DNA of 64,000 nt from Blasia pusilla (GCA_050084515.1 CM114272.1:11222001-11286000); one strand, 5' to 3'; positions 1 to 11,433 are shown, counted from the first letter of the stretch. Notes: generated from the letters alone by a model not told the origin. A program made the numbers and translations.

Positions 1-480
1 TACGTATGCAACCTTGTCGTTTGCCCTCTATCCATTCATCTTTAGTTCATCTATACTCCATCCATATGTAAATTCTCCCACTCTCTATCCGTCTACTCTC
101 TAGCCATATGTTCGTACTTTCTCTATCTACTATCAAAACTTGAAGGATGTAGGATTTGAACTTGAAACATCTTAAACAAAGTGATGGTTTACTACAACTA
201 CCCCAAGGCCCATGCCCTCGCACATGTAAGACACGAACTCATTTAAGTACATTCAAATGTAGTATATGCCCTTTGTGTTCTAAAATTCATATTCGTGATT
301 AAAATTCTTTTAGAAAATAAGTGATAGCCTATATGGATGAAAAAAAGTATAGGGATTTCGCTAAAATCCTACTAAATTAAAAATTAAATATGTGGAAACT
401 TATTTAAATGATTATAATTAATATTATAAGACCTATTAATCATCAAAAGAAAAATATATATCTTGTAGTTTCTGAAATTT
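1..480. other. Flanking intergenic DNA, no gene seen
   Basis: AT-rich sequence with no open reading frame of note. It ends in AAATTT (475-480). The same six bases occur at 10303-10308, just beyond the far end of the gypsy element, and they probably mark the target-site duplication (5-6 bp). Confidence 0.6.
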
Positions 481-951
481 GTCGTGCGAATCCACATCGT
501 CATACAACATACATCGCTGACATACCATACTCACATACCTACATAACATAGACGAGAGCATCCACAAACATAAGTGTACCACAACTGAGATCCGTGAAAG
601 ATCTACTGTCATAAAACACGTATAGAATCACATACAATCAAGCCAAACCCATTCCACGATGGGAGAATCTAGGTCGAAGCTTGCGGGAACCACCATAGCC
701 AACAGCTCTACTCACTACCAAGACTAACTCCCAACGCAACAGGCTCAACTCAAAAAACTAATTGTTCTTTGAGTGCACTCCACACTATATCCTCCAACCT
801 AAGAGCGGGCCCTATTGGAAAAGTCACCCTCAACTGAGTAACCCCCAATCCTATGTATGAAACCGCATCTCTACCTACACACTATGGCCCTACATAAGGT
901 ATGGCCTCTACTAGCACACTATACTCTACGACATAAACCGTATGGTCATGA
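481..951 (-). repeat. 3' LTR (left), with extra 107-bp segment at its outer side
   Basis: Positions 596-951 match 9946-10301 of the other LTR. Outside this core lies a 107-bp segment (480-586). It is repeated, with two differences, at 956-1062 just inside the core, but it is absent from the right LTR. The boundaries are therefore uncertain: the outer segment may belong to a longer LTR, or be a rearrangement. Confidence 0.75.
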
Positions 952-955
952 CAGT

Positions 956-1062
956 TGTCGTGCGAATCCACATCGTCATACAACATACATCGTTGACATA
1001 CCATACTCACATACCTACATAACATAGACGAGAGCATCCACAAACACAAGTGTACCACAACT
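956..1062 (-). repeat. 107-bp direct repeat copy inside the 3' LTR
   Basis: Near-identical copy of 480-586 (two mismatches by eye, C/T at both). The two copies bracket the 356-bp left LTR core. No copy flanks the right LTR at either side. Confidence 0.85.
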
Positions 1063-1234
1063 CGCCCCGCTAACTGGCGGTTAGGTCCCTCTAACTCCCA
1101 AGTAGCCCTATACATCTATTACATGCTATACACCTTGGTGGATGCACGAATCAGAAGGCCGAGTGCTAGGTTGCCCCATCGTTAGTCGCACATCTGTAAT
1201 CCATATCATGCAAAGATCAAGTCATCTACCTCTC

Positions 1235-1500
1235 CTAAGTACATCGAGGACAAACCCACCTTCCAGTAGGAACAACATCCATACGTGAGTCAAACACATC
1301 ATGTGCCAACCCCTAGAACACTGATCACACACCAACATACGAGCTGCGTTACCAGTAGACCCACACAACATGCACCTCAAGCTAGCACATATCATTGGAA
1401 AGCTTGGGTCAATAGTACCATCCACATTTGGAAGATGACATGCCGCACAATTACGCACATGGTCCTTCCAAACAACTCCATCACTACATGAGAACTTCAT
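1235..1500 (-). pseudogene. PHD finger at the integrase C-terminus (frameshifted)
   Basis: This is the last coding part of the gypsy polyprotein. On the minus strand the frame from 1500 reads CHLPNVDGTIDPSF and then a Cys-rich module, LRCMLCG..MLVCDQCSRGWHMMCL, which matches the first six zinc ligands of a PHD finger (C4HC3). The last Cys pair (GRWVCPRC) is in another frame, followed by a stop at 1235-1237, so one frameshift splits the finger. PHD fingers bind histone H3 tails. Here the module sits where chromoviruses carry a chromodomain, so a role in choosing the integration site is a fair inference. Confidence 0.75.
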
Positions 1501-3300
1501 AAGCTAACACCTCGCGCACTTGTAAAATAGTGCGGCCTGCCGTCACATCCAACGTTGTCAATGCAATCTGCCGCAAATAGACATAGTCCCCCACATGGAA
1601 CCTACGAATCGATGGTCGATAACCTCCACCCCGAATGGTTGCATACCGCAACGTTTCTCTATGTTGAGCAATGGCAAGATTCTCAAAGGTGTTGGCATAA
1701 CTCTCGAAAGAGCTCTACCCCGAGAACACACCTCATCCACATCTCGGGTCATCAAGGTTCACCACCTCACTAGACTCGACAATTCATCGCAGCAAGTTTG
1801 GATCTCGGCCGTATAACGTAAAAATAAGGTGAGAAGGAAGCCAAGGATGCTTGGCGACTCAACCTATACCCCATGGCTAACCATGGCAACCGAATATGCC
1901 AGTCTCAAGATGCCCTTCAGAGGCCATACTTGCGCAATGCCCTCTTCACCGTCCCGAACCACACGCTCAGCCAAACTATCCGCCTCTGGATGATCCGAGA
2001 CGTGGTCGGATGATCAATCAACGCCTTGTCACACAAGACCGAAACTCACCTGAAACTCAGACCTGGTTGGTCAAGACTTCACTAGTGCACCAAAATGACT
2101 AAGCACTCTATCAAGAAACGCGTATGCCGTTCCCTCACTTGCCTTGTCAGGTTATGCCACTAACTCAATCCACTTGGAGAAGTGCTCCACCATCACCAAC
2201 ACATATCGATGATGTCGTACACTCAACGGTAACGGTCCCGCAAAGTCCACACTCCAACGGTAACCCAACCCCATAATAGGCAAGGGGTGTAAAGCGGGTG
2301 TAGGGGCATTTAATGATGTCCTCACCCGGTCACAAACCATACAACGTGACACCAAGCTGCCTGGCTGAGTATGCATGCCACGCCACCAATACTGACCAAG
2401 GAGTAAGCTATACGTACGCTTTACCCCAAAATGTCCCAACTCCTCATGGGCATGTCGCACAATGCGCTCTCTCTGAGCCAAATGCGGCACTACTCGTACT
2501 CTATCATCCTCCCACACACGGAGAATATGTGTTCCCTCCAATCGATACCTCTTAGCACGTTGAAGAACACGGTCTCGCTCCTTGGCACTCACTATGCCTA
2601 GCATCCTACTGGTCCGTAGGAACTCCAACACCAACGCATCATCATGAATATCACGTTGATCCGTACCACCATCTCCAACCTTAGGATCTGAAGGCTGGCC
2701 ATCTATCCTTTGACTAGAGTAAGATGTCATGTGGTCTTCCATACTAGAGTCCACCCCTAACCAACATAAAAAGGCGGATGCATGCCAACCTGGCACCATC
2801 TCCTCATCAACCTCACCATGCCATCTAGCCCCAGTTGCATCCTCTTGGCTAGTACATCGGTTCCTACTCAACCCATCAACATCAAGGTTGGCAACTCCAG
2901 GTCCATATACCACCTGGAAGTCATACTCCTGTAAGATAAGAGCCCACCGTGCAAGCTTCCCTGTAAGCTTGTCAGACTCCATCGACCACTTGAGCGGCTG
3001 GTGATCAGTAACAAGGGTAAACTGTGTGCCAAACAAGTAACACCTAAAGTGTGCCACAGCCCACACTACTGACAAGCACTCTCCCTCATATGAACTATAG
3101 CGCGACTCCGCTGCATTCTTCGAACGACTTGCATAGGCCACCACAAACTCCATGTGCTCATCATCATGTTGTGTCAACACCGCTCCAAGTCCCAACCTAC
3201 TCCAATTAATGTGTAATTGAATTGGGCGCCCTCTGATAGGTCTCCTCAAGATAGGGGCCCAAGTGGGCCTTAAGCTCCACAAAAGCTCTCTCCTGATCAT
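1501..3300 (-). pseudogene. RNase H and integrase of the gypsy element
   Basis: The frame from 3300 to 2152 (382 codons) gives RNase H (SSYEGECL, VTDHQPLKW) and a tether. It then gives the integrase zinc-binding HHCC module (H283, H290, C320, C323) and the start of the catalytic core (RWSVDFAGPLP, with the first Asp of DDE). The frame is stopped by TAA at 2152-2154, right after KWIELVA, but recognisable integrase sequence (PDKASEGTAYAFLDRVLSHFGA) continues in the same frame. Between 2050 and 1500 the core and C-terminal domain are broken by several stops and shifts. The join to RT upstream needs a frameshift near 3245. Confidence 0.88.
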
Positions 3301-4321
3301 CTCCCCAATGCCACTCGTGATTTGATTTCAGCAATTGTTTCAAAGGCTTTGCCATAGCACTAAATCCCTTCATATACCTCCGATAGTAGTTCGCCAATCC
3401 CATGAATGCCCGAACTCTACTCACATCTATCGGACACGGAATAAGTGCAATAGCCTCCACCTTTGCTTGCTGAACTCCCAAACCACCTGGATAGATCACA
3501 TGACCCAAGTGCTCAACATCCTCATGGAAGAACTTACACTTTCCTGGATGCAAACGTAGACCATGAGCTTTCAACCGCTCAAACACCATCTGCAAATGTA
3601 CCTGATGCTCCTCCACCGTGTTACTGAACACCAAGATATCATCAATGTAACACCGAACAAAATCCAACCCTGCTAGGATCCTGTCCATCACTCTGAAACT
3701 CGGCGGTGCATTCTTCAACCCAAAGGGTAAGAATTTCCACTAGTACAAACAATCCTTGCCATGAGAGTTGACACCCCAAAATGCTGTCTTGGCCTTGTCA
3801 CTCTCCCGAATCGGCAACTGATGGTATCCTGCCCAAAGATCCAAAGAACTGAAAATCTTTGCATGTCCCACCACATCAAAGATCTCCTCAGGTGTAGGCA
3901 TTGCATACCTATAGGCCTTGGTATCCCGATTGATAGGACGGTAATCTCCACACATTCGCCTATCCGTGTAGTTGCCATGCACATCCTTTTTAGCAGGCAT
4001 GACAGTGGCTGATGCATACTCTCCATGCGACAACTCCACTAATCCAGCCTCCAAAAGGTCCAACGTCCTACTCTGAATCAGGTCCCTCTCCATATCATTA
4101 TATCGGTAGGGACGACGGAAGATTGGCGTATCACTAGCCAAATCAATCAGTATACCGAGTCCAACCAGAGCACCCAACTCCTTCATGCACAAGGAAAAAC
4201 AACTCCTATAAGCACGTAGGAACTGTGTCAAGCGTCGTTTCTCACCTCCCGTAAGCTTGGGCCCAAGTAATGGCTCCCAAGTCTCCTCCACTGGCACACT
4301 AGAGGGAGAGGACGATGCCAT
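3206..4321 (-). pseudogene. Reverse transcriptase of the gypsy element
   Basis: The frame from 4321 carries RT motifs in order: the leading segment ILIDLASDTPIFRRPYR, CGDYRPIN, FSSLDLWAGYHQLPI and, after one stop, LPFGLKNAPPSF and the catalytic CYIDDILVFS (YIDD at about 3638-3649). The thumb follows (HPGKCKFF, LGHVIYPGG, ANYYRRYMKGFS). The stop is TAG at 3740-3742, in frame, at a spot where gypsy RTs usually have Gln. A frameshift at about 3245 separates RT from RNase H. The frame is continuous with the methyltransferase upstream, apart from one TAG at 4328-4330. Confidence 0.93.
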
Positions 4322-4327
4322 TGGCTG

Positions 4328-5914
4328 CTACGCAACCCCCTCACAAGATGGTACAACCTTACCTACACCATCATCTGAGCAAATAACTCCTCCACCAGCA
4401 TGAGCAACCAACTCCACATGCCCAACCATTACATCCCATTTACTCCAAGGATGCAAAATATTACTCTCCTCGCCCCCAGCCGATGCCTCTACCATCCCGG
4501 TAGCCATCGAGCTTATTACGAGGGGTGGAAGACCCACAGACATAGTCCGAAGTCGACGCTGCTCGGCCATACCAAGACTCAAAATCCAAGTCAAACAATT
4601 CAGGTCTATGGCCTGACCCAACACATGACGTCGTGAAGCCTCAGAAATAGAAGCAACCGCAGTCACACCAGTAGCAAATCCCATCGTACGCTCTCTCTCA
4701 TGAGCGTTAGGCTCCACCAACTGTCGCACATGAGAATCCCATACAAGCCCGGGACCACCTTCCCTGTAGGCATGTGACCAAGGAAAACTCACAAATGTGG
4801 GTAGTGCCATCCTAGGCTGGCCCACACGGTTCACCACTGCCATGGGTGACCGATCAATAATCCTCACCATCTGAGAAAGTTGCCCAGTATCCAAGATACT
4901 ATCCACTGTAAGGCAAGGATCCCGCTGCACTGCATCATATGCTCGACGTAGAACCTCCCTAGGCAACAAGTTTGTCCACCACAAGCGTGGACGATGTGCA
5001 TGCGAGCCAACTCGCGTTGCATCCAACAACACCGCTGGTCCAATCCAAGACCGCACCTCATGAACACTCGCCATCATCCGGGTTCGAGTGTCACCCAACA
5101 ATGGAACATTCTCGAGAATGTAAGCTGGAGCACGTGCCTAATAAACCTGAAGATGTCGTAACACCCATAACATCTCCCAAAACAATCGAGACCTAGGGTC
5201 GTGTAATCCCTCACCACGACCAGCACGTGTATGACCCTGACATGGCCATCCAGAAATCACCAAATCCACATGACCAACCTTCTCAAGATCCTGCGCCCCC
5301 AACAATGCAATGTGTGACGGCAAAGCACGCTGGTACCCACGAATAGCTGATGGCGGCAACAACTCAAGATATCTCCGCATCAACTGACCAATATGTCGGG
5401 ATGAGACTCTCTGGGCCGTCTCATCTCGCTCCACATACACGTATCTCCGCACAAGAATACTGGCCTGCAACACTACAGCCAAACCAGTGCTAATCCCACC
5501 AAAGAGATCTAACACACAAATGCCCTCCGGCGGATACTGCCATACAATGGGTGTAGTATCCAAAGGGGATAACCCAACTCGACCAGAAGTAGGAGTCCGC
5601 CGTGGGGCTTCCTCTTCCTCGTGAGGTATAACAGCCTCACACCAAGCCTCCTGCACTAGGCGATCAGCCTCCTGCCGTAGTGCACCGCCTGAACTCCAAA
5701 GTGGCACATCCAACGATGAGGATGCCACTGCTGGAAAACTAGGGACCTCCTCTACCTCCTCATGCACATGAGAATCCATAGCAGAAACATTACCCTCCAA
5801 AAAGTCTCCTGGCCAAGTGACTACTCCACTAAAACCAGCCACAGATGCTAACACCGTTGGGGAAGACCCTCCTGGTCGAGCCCCATAAATAAATCTCACA
5901 GGAACTTGGCTCAT
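4328..5914 (-). pseudogene. C5 DNA methyltransferase domain within gypsy pol (one in-frame stop)
   Basis: Methylates cytosine C5 in DNA, by family. The domain spans about 4575-5527 and has the canonical motif order. Motif I is LDLFGGISTGLA (about 5510), motif IV is GWPCQGHTRAGRG with catalytic Cys at 5240-5242, and motif VI is YILENV (ENV at 5105-5113). Motif VIII is HRPRLWWTNL, and the motif IX/X region is ERERTMGF..RRHVLGQAIDLN. Unrearranged order argues against DRM. The spacing and the STGL, VRRYVYVE and HRPRLWWTNL blocks look DNMT3-like to me, and no chromodomain or BAH is seen, unlike CMT/MET1. The first about 130 codons are the end of the protease and a linker. One in-frame TAG (5138-5140) lies between motifs IV and VI. 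All other catalytic blocks are intact, so it may have been active until recently. Confidence 0.9.
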
Positions 5915-6515
5915 ACGTCCATCCCCGGACTACCAACCAGGTCTCAGAAGACGTTGTCTCGATCCAATAATCCATCTGAAAACCTATCGGGTACAATACT
6001 GCTCCTCCAACTAGTACATCATACGACTCGGCTGATGTGACTACCGCAGATACTCCCAACCGGGAGCTATCAGTCGCATGATCTGGTCTCAACTGTACAG
6101 AAAACTTCTCCCGTGTCATGAATTGAGACCTATCTTTGGCTCCTCCAAGTGATGTTTGAATCTAGAATGGGCAAGGCTCAAGCTCTGACCTCCGAATACC
6201 CAAACCAATACATGCCGCCTTTCCCAACATCTAAGGTTGGGCACCAGAGTCTAACAAGACTCTATTTGGTCTATACACTTGACCTCTAGGACTCACCAAT
6301 TGAAATATCCCACTCCGGTTATCCGACATACATACACCAGGTGTAAGCCTCTCACGATCAATGGCTGGCCGGGATGGTAATGCATCCATCTTCGCCGCTG
6401 TTGCCTTCCAAGTAGCACTGGTACTCAATGCTACACCTGACATAGAGGGCCGCTCCACCGCAACACCCTCATCCACCTCAGCACGTGTAGTAGTAACACC
6501 CCCACGTTCACACAA
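5915..6515 (-). pseudogene. Retropepsin-like aspartic protease of the gypsy element
   Basis: The frame from 6515 ends in PNRVLLDSGAQP, the DSG/DSGA active-site motif of retroviral-type aspartic proteases, followed by TAG at 6231-6233. The same frame continues as MLGKAACIGLGIRR, then another TAG at 6162-6164, then the protease C-terminal part (SYDVLVGGAVLYP, a flap/body signature in this family). A frameshift near 5930 leads into the methyltransferase frame. It would process the Gag-Pol polyprotein. Interruption by two stops and a shift makes it nonfunctional here. Confidence 0.8.
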
Positions 6516-6527
6516 CGTGGCTCCTAG

Positions 6528-6931
6528 CTAAAATACATGAGCTAAGTCAACTCCTAAAGCCATCAGTTCCGTGGCCGAAAACAATGGGGATCCCAACACT
6601 GAAGTTGCCATCCGTAATACTGCACTGGATGTTGCATCCGTGTCTACTACACGCGATGTAGATGCCTCAGTCCCCACTTTCGGCTCAATAGGCTGCATAG
6701 GAACCATGGATTGAGTCCTAAGCACCTCAGACAACAAGAATGACTGGGGAAGCCTAGCCTACCTCCCAGCCTAACCCCTATGTGGGTCCAACTCCACAGT
6801 AGCACCACGTGGCTCTGACGCTCGAGTGGCTCCTCTCAGAATCGCGGTGATGCCTCAACTGTCTTTGCACTCGCCATATAAGAGAGATCACCCCCTCCAT
6901 AAGAGGTGGAAGCCCTCGCTCCCGACCCGAT
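6528..6931 (-). pseudogene. Gag-protease linker region
   Basis: Low-complexity coding remnant between the zinc knuckles and the protease. The frame continues from Gag after TAG at 6932-6934 and is broken again within 100 bp. A further open stretch (6737-6528) has no recognisable domain. It is probably a linker of the Gag-Pol polyprotein. Confidence 0.5.
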
Positions 6932-8398
6932 CTATCGGCGCCGGATACCGACCATAGTAGCCAACTTTTGCTCCAACTGCTCAATCCTGGCAGCCATAGG
7001 TGACTCTGTCGTAGTGGTAGGGGTAGCCACCGTAGGCTCTCCAACCACTGGTCCACCTCTACCACCTCGGCCTCTCGGAGCTACTCCACCACGGCCGCGG
7101 CCTGATCTCAACTGTGGATGAAGATCAAAGCAACGCTCTCGAGGATGACCTGGTCTCCCGCAATGATCACACTGAGTTGGGGCCGACTGAGGCCCATCCT
7201 CCAAAGTCCATCTCCCATCCTCTTGGGGACAAAACTTCCTAACATGATCACCTCCACATGTCCAGCATGATTGTCCTTGCTGCGGGGCAGCAAATGAAGG
7301 CAATGGTCTCTACGCAAGTGTGCCTCTAGGACCTGACTGAGGTCGTGTGTACCCCCCATGACTCCCACTACTACTACTACCACCACCACTACTACGAGAC
7401 TGTGAGGTGGGCTGCTGAACACGAGAAGTAGTAGTTGTATCCCTACTGAATGCGGATGTCACCACTCTCTCCTTCACCATGTTAAGCTCAATATTCTCAA
7501 ATAGAGCAAACACATGGGTCAATGTGGGTGAATCATCACTCATAAGAGTAGCATCACGTACCTTGCAGCGCAACTCTCTGTCCAAGATCCCATACCAAAA
7601 CTGGACTGCCTGAGCCTCAATCACACCCTGGGTAACTGAAATCAAGCGTCGCATACGAGTGTATGCCTCGCAAAGACTCTCACCAATCTTTCGCTCAAAT
7701 TCCTGAAGACTCCTCAACTTCTCTGTCTTCACTCCCTGATAGTTCTTCTTCAACCTCTTGAAGAACTCTGCAACCAGGCTGAACGATGGTGGGGCACTAG
7801 TACCTCCACTAGTACCCCCACTGGTACCTCCATGGGTACCTCCACTGGTACCCCCACTCCGGCTCGTACTCGTACCACTCAACGTCGGGTTGGCTGGCAT
7901 AGTAGGAGCACTACTACCAATACCACCATGGGTGATAGACACATAGCCTAGAGACCAATATTGTCTCCACGCCTCAATCTCAGCAACATGGTCCTTCCTA
8001 AACTCATGGTAATCGTCCATGGGTGGTCCCTCCAAGTGCTGAAACAACCCCTTCCAAGCCAAGAAGGGTGTAAACAACGTGGCGTTCCGCAACATCTGCA
8101 TATCACACCACATATCAAACTCCTGCATGAAGTCCTCCAAATCAATGGTGCCCATTGCACTCGATTATCGTCGTGGGACCTTCATGGCCCTATATATCCT
8201 GTCCATGTCCCAAATCAATGGAGCTGCAACACTCGATAACAACGTAGAAGACTCGATGTTTGGAACACCCTCATCCTCCTCTTCATCAACCGTCGGAAGT
8301 GGAAAAGGTAACCGATACCTCAATCCACTTTGTGTGAAACCACCACTGTCCACACCACGGTCCCCAAACAGACCACCAGACAGCTCCGTGATGACCAA
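6932..8398 (-). pseudogene. Gag capsid-nucleocapsid protein of the gypsy element
   Basis: A single frame runs from about 8398 to 6932 with two in-frame stops (TAA at 8165-8167, TAG at 7310-7312). The capsid-like part (from 8155) has the retrotransposon Gag pattern FFKRLKKNYQGVKTEKLRSL..YTRMRRLI and a Gly/Thr-rich linker of GGTS repeats, visible in DNA as an ACC-TCC-rich tandem (about 7800-7862). The nucleocapsid part has two zinc knuckles, CWTCGGDHVRKFC (a CX2CX3HX4C variant) and CDHCGRPGHPRERC (standard CX2CX4HX4C). Its role is particle assembly and RNA packaging. Confidence 0.85.
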
Positions 8399-9945
8399 CG
8401 CCGATGCCGCACCACCACCAGATTACCACCACTAAGTAACCAAGTGACGTCGATGTCGCTGTACTATTCTAGCTCTACTAGCTATGGGTGTAGGCAACCT
8501 AACCTATCAGCACCACAAGAAGCCTCCCATAGTCTACTCGTCATCACTCCAGCCTCACTACCCGTAGCACACAGGAGTAACACTAAACTCTGGAAATCAG
8601 CGTCAACCCTAACAATGGGCGCGCAAGCAAGAAGCAAAAATGGAGGGGATCCAAACACAAGAAGTCCAACGACAACCCTCCAATCGCAAATGGAAATCAA
8701 GGTAACACAATCCACCAAACGTGGCACCCCCTGAATCCACAGAACCCACCACACAATTCTAACGCTATAGCTACTCCGCCGCGGGTCGATGACGTGCTAG
8801 TCGGACTTGCAGCACCTAAAAATATCACCTGCATGGAGAGGCTACACCATACTATGCGCTGGAGGTCCATAAAAAAAAAACTAGAGATGCATAAAGCGCC
8901 TAATACATCTCCGAACAGCACCAAATGAGCTACACTAGTGTATACACTGGCATAGTTAAGAACTCAGCAGGTAAGCGTCTTCCAGGCAGAATAGCCCAAA
9001 GATGGATGACCAGTTATGCAACACTCAAATCACAAATCCTGCAAAAAATTCCTCACGCCCAAGCTTGCTTGCTCCTTGCTCCTTGCTCCTTGCTCCTTAC
9101 TCTGCCTCTCACGCCCATTTGCCCCGAGCTACCATGAGTTGCCTCGAAGCCTCGAAACGCCGAGAAATGCTCGAGAAATGCCGCTATCGCCACGCTTTGC
9201 CAGGCTTTGATATGCTTTGCTATGGAGAGAGGCCCAACCAGGGCGCCCCCAATGGGATAGGCGTCTCCAACAACGAACGAGTCACCAACCAACCAGCCCC
9301 TCCGATCTGCTGTCCACCATAGCTAGACCTTGAGCTAGTCCGCAAAATTTTGATCAGCAATTACTCCATAAATCCTCAACCAAAATTGAATCTATTTCAA
9401 CCAGAATTCAATCGACCACCATAGCTATCTCTCCACAAAAACTAAGCTACAACCGAGCTCAGTACTCCGAGCTACAAATCAGACAAACTTGTTGTCCATA
9501 CACCTCCAGAATCGCAAATCCGACAGCGCTTCCGCCCAGATTCATGCACGGAGAAATCCGCAATGCTCCACACACTCAAGCAGATAGCTTCACATGAGAT
9601 CACAATACAAGTAGCAACAGGAAACTCTCACCCGATCTGGATGAACTTCAACACAGCTTCCGCACTCCAAGATCTCCTTATCAGAAAACCGTCGAACACG
9701 AACCAGTATCTTCAATCCTTGATAACTTCCAACTCCCTTGACGAAATCCAGAGATCTAAAGCGCGTTGGAAAGTTCTCAGCAAGGAGCTTCTTTCCCAAC
9801 CAACCACGCACCAGATTACCACCTCCAACATAGTCCACAAGCCACGAACATCCACGGCTGAGTACACAATCAGCCCTAACCAGATCCTACTGATCCGCGA
9901 TCGAAGCTACCCTCGATCTACTCTAGTTCTTTGAGTGAAACCTCT
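8399..9945 (-). other. 5' leader of the gypsy element
   Basis: About 1.5 kb between Gag and the 5' LTR. It has no conserved domain. It contains a short tandem of a CTTGCTC-type heptamer (about 9065-9100). I looked for a plant-type tRNA-Met primer-binding site just inside the LTR (around 9900-9945) and did not find a convincing match. Confidence 0.6.
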
Positions 9946-10301
9946 GAAAGACCTACCGTCATAAAACACGTATAAAATCACATACAATCGAGCCAAACCC
10001 ACTCCACGATGGGAGAATCCAGGTCGAAGCTTGCGGGAACCACCATAGCCAACAGCTCTACTCACTACCAAGACTAACTCCCAACGCAACAGGCTCAACT
10101 CAAAGAACTAATTTTTCTTTGAGTGCACTCCACACTATATCCTCCAACCTAAGAGCGGGCCCTACTGGAAAAGTCACCCTCAACTGAGTAACCCCCAACC
10201 CTATGTATGAAACCGCATCTCTACCTAGACACTACGGCCCTACATAAGGTATGGCCTCTACTAGCACACTATACTCTACGACATAATCCGTACGGTCATG
10301 A
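9946..10301 (-). repeat. 5' LTR (right) core of the gypsy element
   Basis: The 356-bp mate of 596-951. About 14 substitutions, mostly C/T or A/G, separate the two, which points to a moderately old insertion. It contains a small palindrome, CTCAAAGAAC..TTCTTTGAG. It lacks the 107-bp segment that flanks the other LTR. Confidence 0.9.
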
Positions 10302-10302
10302 A

Positions 10303-11433
10303 AAATTTTACAAGCCATCAAATAATTGGAAAAATATTCCAAACTTGTATTTGCAAGCAATAATTTTTCAAAATAGATGAGGTTTTACATGGAAAAATGA
10401 GGCGTTGGTCCTTTTTAAAATCAGAAATAAAATTTGACATCCAAAATTGAAAATAAAAAGAAATTTTCTATAGTTTGGGAAGATCTAATCTATTAAAATT
10501 AGGAAAAGAAATTGGTAAAAATAAAGTATTTTATGGTTGAAAAAATTAGTATTAAAAAAATAATTAAAGTGTACGAAGAAATTCATTTCTGCAGAAAATT
10601 GATTGTGATTTCATTGCTATTAATCTTGATGAATACTTCTTCTTAGTTGTTTCTCAAATTCTTGAAAATAATTCTTTTTTGAAAATATTTCAAAACCTTC
10701 GTATATGGATTAGAAGAATATGGAATCAATTATCTAAGGAAATGAGGCTCGGAATCCAAAATTAAAAATGGTGATGGAAAATAATCACTATATCTAAATA
10801 TTATCATGGCAAATATTCCTATCATTTTTTTTAATAATGATTATATTTATAAAATTTTAGGTTTCGCGTGATGATATGTATAATTTATGTCTTTGTGTTT
10901 CTTTCATTTAAATGACAATGTGAGTTCAATTGCAATATTCATAATAAAATTTCCTTCTTTCTAAATCTTATAGTAAAATTTTATATTGAGCTGATATGAA
11001 ACCCTAAAATGTGGTCCATAAAAATCATTTGATGATATTTATACAATTTTATTCACATATATAACAATCATGATTTTATAAATGATGAGGATATGAATGG
11101 ATTAGTTTGGTTAGTTGTAAAAATCAATCAAGTCATAATTATTAATTTTATTTACTTTGTACACAAATCATATATTGTCAAGTTGTAAAAGCCATAATTT
11201 TCTTGAGTGATTGTATAAAGGATACATATGTAACAATCCATGTTTTGTCCAATTTTTATTAAAATTAGATAGGTATTTTGTGAAGCGTTATGGAAAATAC
11301 ATGGAATCCTTGCTTTTATCCCATGAATTATATGGAAATTCATCGTATGATAGTTATGGTCATAAATGGACCCCTTGGAATTGGAGAAGATACTTGATAG
11401 CATTGATTGGTGTTTCTTTTGTGTAGACAATAA
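10303..11433. other. AT-rich intergenic DNA, no gene seen
   Basis: Long A/T runs and short random open frames. No domain, tRNA or clear terminal repeat was recognised. It begins with the right-hand AAATTT of the gypsy insertion site. Confidence 0.6.

Larger units (their letters stand above)
481..10302 (-). mobile_element. Ty3/gypsy LTR retrotransposon with DNA methyltransferase and PHD finger, decayed
   Basis: A nearly 10-kb minus-strand element. A 356-bp direct repeat at 596-951 and 9946-10301 forms the LTR cores, aligned without gaps and with about 14 differences counted by eye. Between them, read on the minus strand, are Gag with zinc knuckles, retropepsin-like protease, cytosine-5 DNA methyltransferase, reverse transcriptase, RNase H, integrase and a PHD finger. 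RT before integrase is the Ty3/gypsy order. AAATTT at 475-480 and 10303-10308 fits a target-site duplication. The coding part has at least seven in-frame stops and several frameshifts, so this copy cannot make its proteins. I saw no clear tRNA primer-binding site next to the 5' LTR. The methyltransferase is a stable part of this element family as I remember it from non-seed plants and charophytes, but I cannot check that here. Confidence 0.93.

Noticed and set aside
4575-5527. A host DNA methyltransferase gene interrupted by a retrotransposon
   Set aside because: The domain is in frame with RT downstream, follows a protease upstream, has no introns or host regulatory domains, and lies wholly between the LTRs.
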